Below are positions 17,001-24,401 of a stretch of 64,000 nucleotides of DNA, piece by piece. The DNA comes from Anaerolineaceae bacterium (GTDB lineage Bacteria > Chloroflexota > Anaerolineae > Anaerolineales > Anaerolineaceae): positions 57,858 through 121,857 of the forward strand of contig DQHW01000015.1 of NCBI GenBank assembly GCA_003524305.1, written 5' to 3'. The notes beneath the pieces were generated by a model. It was given only the letters and a program-made list of their open reading frames with translations. It was not told the origin of the DNA and searched no databases. Position 1 is the stretch's first letter; the number at the start of each line of letters is the position of its first letter. The translations under genes and the position numbers were made by a program.

Positions 17001-17280
17001 TGGGAAACCGATTGGCGATGGAAGTAATAAAATGGGCAATAAAGCGCTGCGGATCTGAATCCAAAGCATCGATGGCAAACCAGCAGACAGGCAATTGAGT
17101 ATGATATGTAAAATCGATGAGCAGGGAGGTTTTTCCATAGCCGGCAGGAGCAGCCAGGATCAATAATTTGAGATCAAGCACATTTTCAAGAATCGAAAGC
17201 AACCTCGGACGGGATAATATCTCAGTTCTCCGTCGAGGTATGATGATTTTTGTGCGGACTACAGGAACGGTTAATGTCAT
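14041..17280 (-). CDS. MalT-like ATPase / TPR / C-terminal BTAD transcriptional regulator
   Basis: The 1079-residue protein begins VRTKIIIPRRRTEILSRPRL, then has a P-loop PAGYGKTS (about 45-52) and an AAA/STAND core with VFVLDDYHYV, like MalT-family ATPases that switch on by ligand-driven oligomerisation. Residues about 370-800 are TPR-type helical repeats (LGLVHLTLGEFDEADNAYKKSL, LGDLYRDIRALPEASKAYEMA). The C-terminus, from IRSFGKCQVKIGDHSVTLSEWKTQ, is an OmpR-like winged helix followed by a BTAD helical domain, as in SARP/AfsR activators. So sensor, switch and DNA-binding parts are in one chain, in inverted order compared with AfsR. It lies directly upstream of the repeat-bearing promoter at 13898. 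Confidence 0.87.
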   Translation of the reverse strand: MTLTVPVVRTKIIIPRRRTEILSRPRLLSILENVLDLKLLILAAPAGYGKTSLLIDFTYHTQLPVCWFAIDALDSDPQRFIAHFITSIANRFPTFGEASFSALSNLDQDSLNLDPVISAIINDAYEHITEHFVFVLDDYHYVRDSKPIDEFINRITLEVSENCHLIIASRTLLTLPDLTLLVARSQVGGLSYEELAFLPEEIKQLFSVNYHQSITEKAAMDMVEQTEGWITGLLLTAQLSPKETSNRLRLARVSGIGLYEYLAQQVLEQQSDEFRLFLKRTSLLEEFDAVLCGQIFSQVKGIKSENWQERIELLLRENLFVLPVDDETLHLRYHHLFRDFLQNSMRSERPEESRQIESCLAKYYEQRKEWERAFEIYSRIGNSDQVADLILHAAPSMILGGRLTTLSNWLGELPTSQRDEQPEFLSIKGSIAMLRGDSKNSLEIMDKAIKGLRENQNIEALTATLIRRSWVNRFFGNYDLALCDAKEAIALSKNDPQFMKLNAEALRSIGLSFYQSGELKKALTSLSASLEKYNQLGEELDAAKVLLDLGLVHLTLGEFDEADNAYKKSLSFWQATQNSLWQTNLLNNIGVVQHLRGMYEQAAISFEKAITHARLAMNPRLEGFSLTSLGDLYRDIRALPEASKAYEMAREASEFVNDQALQVFLSLSDATLARLTGDSKSSEKSNLNALEIAQKGGSKYEIYLCQLELCVLDLLQKKFDNLQARLSEMLEYFSNEGFHLEELRTRFYLAVSNLFTNKSGGSDQDFISLLNSSFSERDKPTILRIGFELLKLLEEYIKSGNCSSELVDYVQEVSNIEASLIPIRKIIRRHSETVQFSTPKILIRSFGKCQVKIGDHSVTLSEWKTQMVRDLFFFIVHHADGVTKEEIGEAFWPDSTIEALRVRFKNSIYRLRHALGSESISFIDDYYRFNRTLEYYYDTEDFTHELIVAEKAEDADEKIHHYIQALNQYRGPYLPKVDYEWVVVQREQYHRSFIASIMKLIDLLMKARQFQMAIHYVNRSIEEDICFEEAYRAGMKAFSELGDRASISRYYEKCCAALKKELGLEPAAETILLYKELMQ

Positions 17281-17306
17281 TTTATAAAAAAATATATTAA
17301 CAGATT

Positions 17307-17335
17307 AGTTATATTTTACAATTGAATTACCAACA
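17307..17335 (-). promoter_or_regulatory. Promoter of the MalT/BTAD regulator gene
   Basis: On the minus strand TTGTTG (17335-17330), 17-bp spacer, TATAAC (17312-17307), giving a start about 20 nt before the ATG. No Shine-Dalgarno is visible in that short leader. Confidence 0.5.
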
Positions 17336-17343
17336 ACGCAATT

Positions 17344-17370
17344 TAAAATAAAGAGCCCTTTTCAGGGCTC
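17344..17370 (-). terminator. Intrinsic terminator after the DUF5684-like gene
   Basis: On the minus strand GAGCCCT, loop GAAA, AGGGCTC, then TTTATTTT. It begins 20 nt after the stop at 17390. Confidence 0.85.
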
Positions 17371-17389
17371 AATTTGAACAAATACAATA

Positions 17390-17770
17390 TTACATTGCTG
17401 CAACGACAGGTGCCTGGTATTGGGCATCGCCAAAGGCCAAAATGGGAATAAAAATAAAGCTTAAGAATAACAAACCAAATCCAAAACCGGTGCCTTTGCC
17501 AAACACTTTGGCTAAATCAAAGATGACCATGATACCAATAACAATGTTGACCACTGGAACAAGCAGCAAAAGAAGATACCACCAGGGTCGTCCAACGATT
17601 TCAAGCATTACGAGTGTGTTATAGATGGGAACAATTGCAGCCCAACCTGGTTTACCGGCCTTAACGAAGACTTTCCACATGCAGAAGATGTAGAAAACGA
17701 TAACGGCCATGTAGAGCAACCAACCCAAAAAACCAATTCCAGCTCCTAAAGCACCATAATCCGAATCCAT
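17390..17770 (-). CDS. DUF5684-like small membrane protein
   Basis: The 126-residue protein has four hydrophobic segments and the sequence VFVKAGKPGWAAIVPIYNTLVMLEIVGRPWWYLLLLLVPVVNIV, typical of the DUF5684 family (small membrane proteins of unknown function, sometimes near signal peptidases). The ATG at 17770 is preceded by GGAGG at good spacing; an upstream TTG at 17782 is in that ribosome binding site and is rejected. It is a single-gene transcript with its own terminator, between the regulator gene and the divergent YdcF gene. No function can be assigned from context. Confidence 0.72.
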   Translation of the reverse strand: MDSDYGALGAGIGFLGWLLYMAVIVFYIFCMWKVFVKAGKPGWAAIVPIYNTLVMLEIVGRPWWYLLLLLVPVVNIVIGIMVIFDLAKVFGKGTGFGFGLLFLSFIFIPILAFGDAQYQAPVVAAM

Positions 17771-17868
17771 TTTTTCCTCCAATAAAATAAGATAAACTTA
17801 GTTTAGCAAAAATGTAGTGAATGTCAATACTTTTATTGGAGTATTTTTATCCACTTTAGTGAGGAAAA

Positions 17869-18663
17869 ATGTTCACCTTTCTTTCCAAGTTTCTCCCATT
17901 GTTTTTTTACCCGCTTGGCCTGGCTTGTGTCTTATTGATAACGGCCCTCCTCTTCTGGAAAAAGCGAAAATTCGCGAAAGTTCTGCTGATACTGGCTTTT
18001 GCAACCCTATTTATAGGCGGAAATCGATACCTGGCCAACAGTATGGCCAAATCGCTTGAATGGCAATATCCAGGTTTAGGATCAATACAAAATGTGGATT
18101 TGATTGTGGTGCTTGGAGGCAGTACTGAGCCTGAGATTGCTCCACGACCAATGACGGAAGTAAACGCTGCCGGCGACAGGCTTTTATATGCTGCAAAACT
18201 TTTCAAAGATTACCCTGAAGCAAAACTGCTCTTAAGCGGCGGTGATATCGAATTTCTAGATCTAGGTGATTCCACCCCCGCGGGAGACATGGCAGCTTTG
18301 TTGGAACTCATGGGCGTTCCAGAATCAGCAATGATTCTGCAGGATCAATCACAAAATACCTACGAAGATGCCCTGTTTAGCTGTGAAATGATTAAGACAG
18401 CCGATTACAAATCTGTTGTGCTGGTTACATCAGCCATGCACATGCCAAGGTCAGTGAAATTGTTTGAAAAACAGGGATGCACGGTCACCCCTGCACCCAC
18501 CGATTTCACAATTACTGAAACTTCCTGGCAAAAAACCTGGCACCCCTCCTTTGAAGAGTTCATTATTAACCTCGTGCCATCATATTCCAACATGTCTCAG
18601 GTAACCAAATCAATGAAGGAATACATTGGCATGTTTATTTACCGCCTGAGAGGATGGTTGTAA
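17869..18663 (+). CDS. YdcF/ElyC-like (DUF218) membrane protein
   Basis: The 264-residue protein has two N-terminal membrane segments (about 5-25 and 33-52) followed by a DUF218 domain: VDLIVVLGGSTEP, KLLLSGGDIE, the QSQNTYEDALFSCEMIK motif and VLVTSAMHMPRSVKLFEKQGCTVTPAPTDF. Family members such as E. coli ElyC and SanA affect envelope biogenesis and possibly lipid-carrier metabolism at the outer face of the membrane. GAGGAA precedes the ATG by 4-5 nt. The length matches ElyC-type proteins (about 255). It stands alone and ends at a terminator shared with the convergent phn genes. Confidence 0.85.
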   Translation: MFTFLSKFLPLFFYPLGLACVLLITALLFWKKRKFAKVLLILAFATLFIGGNRYLANSMAKSLEWQYPGLGSIQNVDLIVVLGGSTEPEIAPRPMTEVNAAGDRLLYAAKLFKDYPEAKLLLSGGDIEFLDLGDSTPAGDMAALLELMGVPESAMILQDQSQNTYEDALFSCEMIKTADYKSVVLVTSAMHMPRSVKLFEKQGCTVTPAPTDFTITETSWQKTWHPSFEEFIINLVPSYSNMSQVTKSMKEYIGMFIYRLRGWL

Positions 18664-18691
18664 TCATCCCTCAAAATGCCGGTATAAAATC

Positions 18692-18728
18692 AAAATCCTC
18701 AACACTCAAATTATGGGTTGAGGATTTT
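18692..18728. terminator. Bidirectional terminator between ydcF-like and phnE genes
   Basis: Arms AAAATCCTCAAC (18692-18703) and GTTGAGGATTTT (18717-18728), with T runs on both strands. The flanking genes converge here. Confidence 0.85.
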
Positions 18729-18757
18729 TATATTAACAAGAAATTGTTTTGTGCTTG

Positions 18758-19903
18758 CTAAATCAGACTCTTTCGAATTTCTGAACTTAAGAAATCCAGA
18801 GCCCAGACCACCAGGATGATGGCTAATAGCGCCGTCCCGGCCTGCGAGTATTGCAAAGTGTTGATTCTCTGAGAGAGGAAATATCCGATGCCTCCTCCTC
18901 CGACAAAGCCGATAATCGTAGAAAGGCGGACGTTAATATCCCAGTGATAGATTGTAAAAGACAAGAAATCAGGAATAATCTGCGGCACAACTGCATACAT
19001 GACCACTTGAATTCGATTCGCTCCTGTGGCGGTTACAGCTTCAATTGGGCCGGTGTCAATGCCTTCAACCGCCTCTGAAAACATTTTCCCTAGTGAGGCG
19101 GCAGTGGTTATAGCCAAGGCAATTACCCCTGCAAACGGACTGCCAAACCCGACGATCATGGCAAAAATTGTAGCCAACACCAGCGGTTCATAAGCACGGA
19201 TGATGTTCAGAAATGCCCTGACTAAATAATAAACTGCTGAACCCAGTTTTCCGCGCCTTGTGATATTTGAAGCGGCCAAAAAACTGAGCGGAATCGCAAT
19301 AATCGTACCGATAGTGGTGGCGATTAGCGCCATAAAAATCGTTACAAACATGGCGTCAATTACGTCTTTTAATGTTTTTGCGACAACCAACTTGCCATTT
19401 GGCAGGGATACTTCAAAGGAAATCTGGGCTGCTTTTCCATCAACGGCTGTGGTGATGGGCCTGATCTCCAAAGGCATGTTTATTTCACCTTTGTCATCAG
19501 TCTTTATATTTTTTATACTTAACAAACCCCCATCAGGTAGAATCCAACGAAGAGAGATATCTGCATTTTTGGGTAAATCGTATCCACGCAGGTTAATCAC
19601 ATCTTTTGGAGATCCACATGGGGGGTCAAGGATGATTCGAGGGCCAGAATCAACGAAGGCTGTAGTTGGAACGCTGTCACATGGAACAGGAACAACTTGC
19701 GAGACTGTGATTTTTTCGGATTCGCGATCAAATAAAACAGGGCTAAGCAACTGACCCATGATGGATTCAGCTTTAGGAAATGAAGAGACCAACTTCACTA
19801 AATCAGGTTCTGTTACGCGGACGCTAAGTATTAACAACACAACCAAGACGATTGTAATCAACAATTTTCGTAGCGCATTAAGGAAAGGTTTATATCTCTG
19901 CAT
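18758..19903 (-). CDS. phnE: Phosphonate-type ABC permease PhnE, with extracytoplasmic insert (second copy)
   Basis: With the ATG at 19903 the protein has 381 residues. An N-terminal membrane helix is followed by an extracytoplasmic region of about 140 residues with a beta-sandwich pattern (VINLRGYDLPKNADISLRW ... KTDDKGEINMPLEI). The PhnE core follows, with the EAA-type loop TGANRIQVVMYAVVPQIIP and the conserved VRLSTIIGFVGGGGIGYFL. Classical PhnE is about 260-290 residues, so the insert is extra. The start lies 1 nt after the upstream permease stop; an alternative ATG at 19933 adds ten residues and overlaps it. With the other permease it should form the heterodimeric channel of a phosphonate, phosphite or phosphate-ester importer. 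Confidence 0.82.
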   Translation of the reverse strand: MQRYKPFLNALRKLLITIVLVVLLILSVRVTEPDLVKLVSSFPKAESIMGQLLSPVLFDRESEKITVSQVVPVPCDSVPTTAFVDSGPRIILDPPCGSPKDVINLRGYDLPKNADISLRWILPDGGLLSIKNIKTDDKGEINMPLEIRPITTAVDGKAAQISFEVSLPNGKLVVAKTLKDVIDAMFVTIFMALIATTIGTIIAIPLSFLAASNITRRGKLGSAVYYLVRAFLNIIRAYEPLVLATIFAMIVGFGSPFAGVIALAITTAASLGKMFSEAVEGIDTGPIEAVTATGANRIQVVMYAVVPQIIPDFLSFTIYHWDINVRLSTIIGFVGGGGIGYFLSQRINTLQYSQAGTALLAIILVVWALDFLSSEIRKSLI

Positions 19904-19904
19904 A

Positions 19905-21266
19905 CTACACCAACCGTTCCCGGATTTTGGCACTGAAGAAATCTAAAATGATCACAACCACTGCAATGGCAACAAAAGCCGATCCAACCGCTCTAAAATC
20001 TTGCAAAACAATCCATTGCCAGAGGAAGAAACCAATTCCTCCACCTCCAACAAAACCAATAATTGTTGAAGAGCGAACGTTAATATCCCATCGGTAAATG
20101 GTAAGTGCAGTGAAGGCAGGGATGATTTGCGGGATAACCGCATATCTCGCCACCTGCAGCCAGTTTGATCCTGTTGCCTTGACAGCTTCAATGGGTCCCG
20201 GATCAATTCCTTCAATCACTTCAGAATATAGTTTTCCCAATGCCGCGGTCGTATGAATGGTTATCGCAATCATTCCTGGAAAAGGTCCCAGGCCAACAAT
20301 AATCACAAAAATGATGGCCATGATTAATGCTTCAATCGAACGCACGATATTCAAGATCGTTCGAACGATCAAATAGATAACCGATGACACCGGGTTGGCT
20401 GTCATTAAATTGCGTGCGGCCAAAAAACCAAACGGAATCGCAACAATTGCGCCGATAATAGTTGATAGAAAAGCCAGGGCAAGTGTTTCGTAAATGCCTT
20501 GAGTGATGTACCCCCCAACCGCTGAAAGCTCCAGCCCACCTATGGGACGACTTTGCGAGACTTTTATGCGATGAATTTGGGGGATTGTTGGATCAGGCGC
20601 TGTGGTGTGAACAATGGAAAGTACCGGCCACTCAACCGTCACATTTCCGTTTGCATCAGACATGGCTTGGGTCTGCATTGCCTTTCCGCCGATTGGATTC
20701 TGCCAGTAAAAAGTAGTCTCCTGATTCGGCCAAAACCCTTCACCATTCACGGTGATGACTTCACCCACATTCGCGCAAGTTTGAACCACGTAGACCCGAA
20801 CGCCGTTTTCTGTGTGATCGGCAGCCGGGGGAAAATCAGAACAAGGTGATTGAATATCTGTATAACCCTCCACCTTTTCTGCTTTGGGTTGCACAAAATC
20901 CAGTTTAAACATTTGTGCAACCATATCTTTAGAACGGCTGGTGTTGGTTATTAAAGATTTGAGATCAAATTCAGTGACCTGGCTCCCAATGCCATACGCC
21001 ATAATCAGCCAGAATATAAATGGAATGGCAAGTCCTTTTCCTTTGGGCAGAGAAATAACATCCCACACACTCCAGGCCCAAATTACAGCCGGGATGATAT
21101 ACCATATCGGTTTTCCATACCAGATTGTGACTGCCAGTGATGTAAAAAACGCGAGAAAAATTGAAATACCTGATCGATATTGCCGTTGAAAAACCTGTCC
21201 CAAGCCGGGCAATATGATTGAGAACAAAACCGACAACCATTTCGGGAATTTTCTTTTATCAGTCAT
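19905..21266 (-). CDS. phnE: Phosphonate-type ABC permease PhnE with TM2-like N-terminus and extracytoplasmic insert
   Basis: The 453-residue protein has three parts. Residues 1-105 hold four short hydrophobic segments opening LSVLFSIILPGLGQVFQRQYRSG, a TM2/DUF5683-like pattern. Residues 125-250 are extracytoplasmic with VITVNGEGFWPNQETTFYWQNP and SDANGNVTVEWP, an Ig-like or TIG-like pattern that recurs in the partner permease. Residues 255-453 are the PhnE core (TGSNWLQVARYAVIPQIIPAF, VRSSTIIGFVGGGGIGFFL). It starts 5 nt after the phnC stop. The extra domains may contact the substrate-binding protein or envelope. PhnE function is well supported; the role of the additions is unknown. Confidence 0.82.
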   Translation of the reverse strand: MTDKRKFPKWLSVLFSIILPGLGQVFQRQYRSGISIFLAFFTSLAVTIWYGKPIWYIIPAVIWAWSVWDVISLPKGKGLAIPFIFWLIMAYGIGSQVTEFDLKSLITNTSRSKDMVAQMFKLDFVQPKAEKVEGYTDIQSPCSDFPPAADHTENGVRVYVVQTCANVGEVITVNGEGFWPNQETTFYWQNPIGGKAMQTQAMSDANGNVTVEWPVLSIVHTTAPDPTIPQIHRIKVSQSRPIGGLELSAVGGYITQGIYETLALAFLSTIIGAIVAIPFGFLAARNLMTANPVSSVIYLIVRTILNIVRSIEALIMAIIFVIIVGLGPFPGMIAITIHTTAALGKLYSEVIEGIDPGPIEAVKATGSNWLQVARYAVIPQIIPAFTALTIYRWDINVRSSTIIGFVGGGGIGFFLWQWIVLQDFRAVGSAFVAIAVVVIILDFFSAKIRERLV

Positions 21267-21271
21267 ATGAT

Positions 21272-22039
21272 TTATTCTAACGCCGTGGCCCGAATGTCTT
21301 GGGCTTCTTCGCCGTAAATTTCTTTAAATTTCTCACGGTTAATTTCAGAAGGTAACCCCTCAAAAACCTTAATGCCATCTTTTAGACCGATAACACGTGT
21401 CGCATACCTTTGGATAAGATCCAAGTAATGTAGACTGCAAATGACAGTCACTTCGTCTTCTTTATTTAGACGTTCGAGATATTGCATAATTGAATGAGCT
21501 AATACCGGATCAAGGCTGGCCACAGGTTCATCAGCCAAAATCAGGGTTGGTTCCTGCATTAAAGTTCGCGCAATTCCAACGCGCTGCTGCTGTCCACCAG
21601 AAAGGGCATCTGCACGACTTTCAATTTTATCGTCAATGCCTAATCGTTTAAGGGCATCATATGCGCGTTTTTTCTCCTCAGCCGGGAACAAGCCCAATGT
21701 AGAAGTCCAAGGGTTCAAATACCCCAATCTTCCATTTAGCACATTGGTTAATACTGTTGAGCGCTTAACCAGGTTGAAGTGCTGAAAGATCATTCCGATT
21801 TTGCGGCGAATATGTCGAAGTTCCGCACCTTTGGATGCCGTCACATCTATACCATCAAGGATGACTTTTCCTTCAGTTGGATCTATCAACCTGTTGATGC
21901 AGCGTAATAATGTGGATTTGCCGGAACCAGACAGCCCAATGATGACTAAAAATTCGCCATCAGCCACTTCAAAACTGAGATCTTTTAAAGCAACAGTCCC
22001 ACCTGGATAGACCTTGGTTAAGTGTTCTACCTTAAGCAC
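21272..22039 (-). CDS. phnC: Phosphonate-type ABC transporter ATP-binding protein
   Basis: The 255-residue protein has Walker A GLSGSGKST, Q-loop GMIFQHFNLV, signature LSGGQQQRVGIARTL, Walker B LILADEPVASLDP and switch His in CSLHYLDL. HFNLVKRSTVLTNVLNGRLG is characteristic of PhnC. It powers uptake by the two PhnE permeases downstream. The start is a GTG at 22039 with AAGGA 7 nt upstream. A strong hairpin lies between phnD and this gene and probably reduces expression of phnC and phnE relative to the binding protein, as is common in importer operons. Confidence 0.92.
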   Translation of the reverse strand: MLKVEHLTKVYPGGTVALKDLSFEVADGEFLVIIGLSGSGKSTLLRCINRLIDPTEGKVILDGIDVTASKGAELRHIRRKIGMIFQHFNLVKRSTVLTNVLNGRLGYLNPWTSTLGLFPAEEKKRAYDALKRLGIDDKIESRADALSGGQQQRVGIARTLMQEPTLILADEPVASLDPVLAHSIMQYLERLNKEDEVTVICSLHYLDLIQRYATRVIGLKDGIKVFEGLPSEINREKFKEIYGEEAQDIRATALE

Positions 22040-22072
22040 AGTTTAATCCTTTTGAATCGGTGAAAACAAAAG

Positions 22073-22108
22073 AAAAAAATTGGAGGGGCGTAAACACCCC
22101 TCCAATTT
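22073..22108 (-). terminator. Intercistronic hairpin (partial terminator) between phnD and phnC
   Basis: Perfect 12-bp arms (22097-22108 and 22077-22088), loop of 8 nt, then a T run on the minus strand. It lies between the phnD stop (22123) and the phnC start, the usual place for setting stoichiometry in ABC operons. Confidence 0.75.
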
Positions 22109-22122
22109 ACAACACAAGATTA

Positions 22123-23166
22123 TTACTTCACCATGGTGGTGATATCAACACCGGATGCCTGCAAAGCAGCGCGGAAAGCATCGTAGAATGAATCTTCAGA
22201 AACCTTCAAACCTTGAATTTCGTAACCGGCATTCTTCAAAATTTCAGTGCCCTCTTCAGAATCAGACATGGCAAGGAATCCTTCAAGGACCTTTGCGCCG
22301 ATGTCTTCGGGCATGGCAGAAGAGAATGAAACATTGTCATTGGGGATGATATTGTCAGTACGCCAAATGACCACGATTTTGTCCATGACATCGGTGTGAA
22401 CTTTGTCACTGGTGCGTGCATCAATGTATGTGGCACCGAAATCACAAATTACGCCGGCGGGGGTCTCTTTGGAGGTGTCTACACCAGCATACAGAGCTTG
22501 AATTACTTGGGGATGACCCTGAACAGCAGCAGGGGTTTTATACTCAACACCGTATTGTTTTAACAAACCGCCCGGAATAATATAACCGGAAACAGATAAC
22601 GGATCGGTAAAGCAGGGGCGTTTTCCAGAGAACTGAGCCAAGGCTGTTTCAGCATCTGCAGTATTGGTGTTAGTTTCTGCATCGAAATAAGATGTGAAAT
22701 TCATATCGGCATTAGCTACAAATTGAGCGCCATAGAAATCAGATCCATTTCGGACTGTGACAAGTTTGACATCAGCAGCACCGGCTTGTTTGGCCAACAA
22801 GTATGCAAATGTGGGCATGAAACCAACATGAGCATTTCCTGATGACATGGCTTCGATTAATGCGGTATAGCTATTGGGGATCGTTACTTCATATTCTAAT
22901 CCAGTTGCTTCTTTAAGAAATGTTGCGATAGCCTCTCCACCAACAGTTAATTGCTCGGCAGTTGCAGATGGGGCTAGAGCAATGATGATGGGGTTTTCTG
23001 CTGTACCTAATGGAACAACAGGTGCCTCAGTAGGTGCAGGCGCTTCAGTCGGTGCGGCAGTTTCCACGGGGGCCATGGTCGGAACAGGTGTGGCCTTGGC
23101 ACAAGCACTTAGTACCAACGTACTCAACACTAATACGGTTACAAGTAGAAATAGAAACTTTTTCAC
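22123..23166 (-). CDS. phnD: Phosphate/phosphite/phosphonate-type ABC substrate-binding lipoprotein
   Basis: The 347-residue protein has a lipoprotein signal peptide (KKFLFLLVTVLVLSTLVLSAC, Cys at about 22) and a Pro/Thr/Ala linker. The PhnD-type periplasmic fold follows: NPIIIALAPSATAEQLTVGGEAIATFL, then SSGNAHVGFMPTFAYLLA, and KRPCFTDPLSVSGYIIPGGLL in the ligand cleft. Lipidation anchors it on the outer face of the membrane. The start is GTG with GAGGAGGAG just upstream. The ligand cannot be chosen among phosphonate, phosphite and phosphate from sequence; no C-P lyase or phosphite dehydrogenase gene is in the window. Confidence 0.88.
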   Translation of the reverse strand: MKKFLFLLVTVLVLSTLVLSACAKATPVPTMAPVETAAPTEAPAPTEAPVVPLGTAENPIIIALAPSATAEQLTVGGEAIATFLKEATGLEYEVTIPNSYTALIEAMSSGNAHVGFMPTFAYLLAKQAGAADVKLVTVRNGSDFYGAQFVANADMNFTSYFDAETNTNTADAETALAQFSGKRPCFTDPLSVSGYIIPGGLLKQYGVEYKTPAAVQGHPQVIQALYAGVDTSKETPAGVICDFGATYIDARTSDKVHTDVMDKIVVIWRTDNIIPNDNVSFSSAMPEDIGAKVLEGFLAMSDSEEGTEILKNAGYEIQGLKVSEDSFYDAFRAALQASGVDITTMVK

Positions 23167-23197
23167 TTCTCTCCTCCTCTGGGGATGAAATAAAAAT

Positions 23198-23224
23198 TAT
23201 TCACGTTGCAAGTCGCAACGTGAA
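23198..23224 (-). promoter_or_regulatory. phn promoter overlapped by a 10-bp-arm palindrome
   Basis: On the minus strand TTCACG (23224-23219), 17-bp spacer, AATAAT (23201-23196). TTCACGTTGC and GCAACGTGAA form a perfect inverted repeat (23200-23209, 23215-23224) that covers the -35 and spacer. It could be an operator. As RNA it would also be a hairpin followed by TAATTTTTATTT, so a terminator after the degV gene is the alternative. Confidence 0.5.
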
Positions 23225-23296
23225 TTCATGATATATCAATCCAAACCAAAAGGCAAGTCGAGAGGCAAGGATTTTTCCTTAAAAATTTTAGGGAAT

Positions 23297-24157
23297 TTAA
23301 TTCTCGCTGTAACCTGCCATGGCTATAGCTTGAGGACCTGTATGAACACCTAAAACAGGCGACGTAATTGCAATAATCAATTCGATTGGTTTTAATTCAG
23401 CAACAACTTTCTCAGCCAAAGCTTTGGCATCTTCAATGGAATCGTTATGCAGAATTGCAATGCGTAATGGTTTTGTGATATCCAATTTTTTGACAAAAGT
23501 GGAATATAAGGTATCAATTGCCTTGGCGCGTGTTCGTGATACATCCACAGCCTCAACAGAGCCAGTGGCATGATTAACTCTAATTTGAGGTTTGATTTTC
23601 AAAACATTATTCACCCATTTTGCTGCTCCGGCCATCCTGCCCCCTTTGAAGAGGTACTCCAAAGTATCAAGCAACACATGCAGATGCAAATGCTCACGAA
23701 CATTATCAACGATGCTCACAATTTCATTGACTTTGGAGCCAGCATCCCTCGCTCTTGCGCAAGCCAGAACCTGCCATCCAAGCCCCATGGTATTAGATTT
23801 TGAATCGATAATTGTTACGGGGATATCAATATTCTTAGCCGCCATTTTTGCAGATTCCATTGTGCCGCTCATGGCTGAACTTATTGTTAAAACAATAATT
23901 TGTTCAGCTCCTTCATCTTTTGCATTTTGATAAGCATTAAGGAAGTCGCCAGGTGCGGGTTGAGAAGTGGTAGGATGAATTTTTTCAACAATTAACCGTT
24001 TATAAAAATCCTCGGGGCGTAGATCGACGCCATCCAAATATGATTGCTGGTCTATTACAATCGTTAACGGCACCACTTTGATCTGGTATTGAGAAATGAA
24101 TTCTGGGGGCAAATTATTAGTGCTATCAGTAATAATCGCAATTTTTCCAATAGTCAT
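23297..24157 (-). CDS. DegV family fatty-acid-binding protein
   Basis: The 286-residue protein has the DegV/FakB signature: IAIITDSTNNLPPEF at the start, TSQPAPGDFLNAYQ, ISSAMSGTMESA, DSKSNTMGLGW and the EYLFKGGRMAG segment. DegV proteins bind a single fatty acid; FakB homologues present it to the kinase FakA for phosphorylation and membrane lipid synthesis. A FakA kinase has a DAK2 domain, and a DAK2-like protein is encoded 19 kb away at 4472, but that one seems degenerate. AAGGTGAT precedes the ATG. It is upstream of the phn genes on the same strand; co-transcription is possible but no functional link is apparent. Confidence 0.9.
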   Translation of the reverse strand: MTIGKIAIITDSTNNLPPEFISQYQIKVVPLTIVIDQQSYLDGVDLRPEDFYKRLIVEKIHPTTSQPAPGDFLNAYQNAKDEGAEQIIVLTISSAMSGTMESAKMAAKNIDIPVTIIDSKSNTMGLGWQVLACARARDAGSKVNEIVSIVDNVREHLHLHVLLDTLEYLFKGGRMAGAAKWVNNVLKIKPQIRVNHATGSVEAVDVSRTRAKAIDTLYSTFVKKLDITKPLRIAILHNDSIEDAKALAEKVVAELKPIELIIAITSPVLGVHTGPQAIAMAGYSEN

Positions 24158-24248
24158 GAGATCACCTTAAAGAATATTTTGAAAAATATTGTACTTGATC
24201 GATTTTTCTCTAACATGTGCAAAAAGATAGAATAATCTCTTATTTGTT

Positions 24249-24371
24249 GAAATATTCACAAAAATCAAAATTATGCATTTTTCAGGCATAAAGCCGCCAA
24301 GAATCAAACTTTTTATTTCGTCTTATAGATAATTTATGGCGACTTAATGGCGTCAGGTAGCTTTGAATGTT
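24249..24371 (+). ncRNA. Structured leader upstream of the diguanylate cyclase gene; possible c-di-GMP-I-like riboswitch
   Basis: AATATTCA (24249-24256) can pair with TGAATGTT (24364-24371), closing a region that contains AAAGCC followed by CGCCA, a complementary TGGCG (at about 24353), and then TCAGGTAGC. In GEMM-I riboswitches AAAGCC is followed by a helix and an AGGTAGC-like strand, so the order agrees. However, the conserved GGC strand before the tetraloop is not seen. Treat as a structured leader with partial resemblance. Confidence 0.3.
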
Positions 24372-24401
24372 AATATTGTTCAATAGCAACATTAAAATAA
24401 G

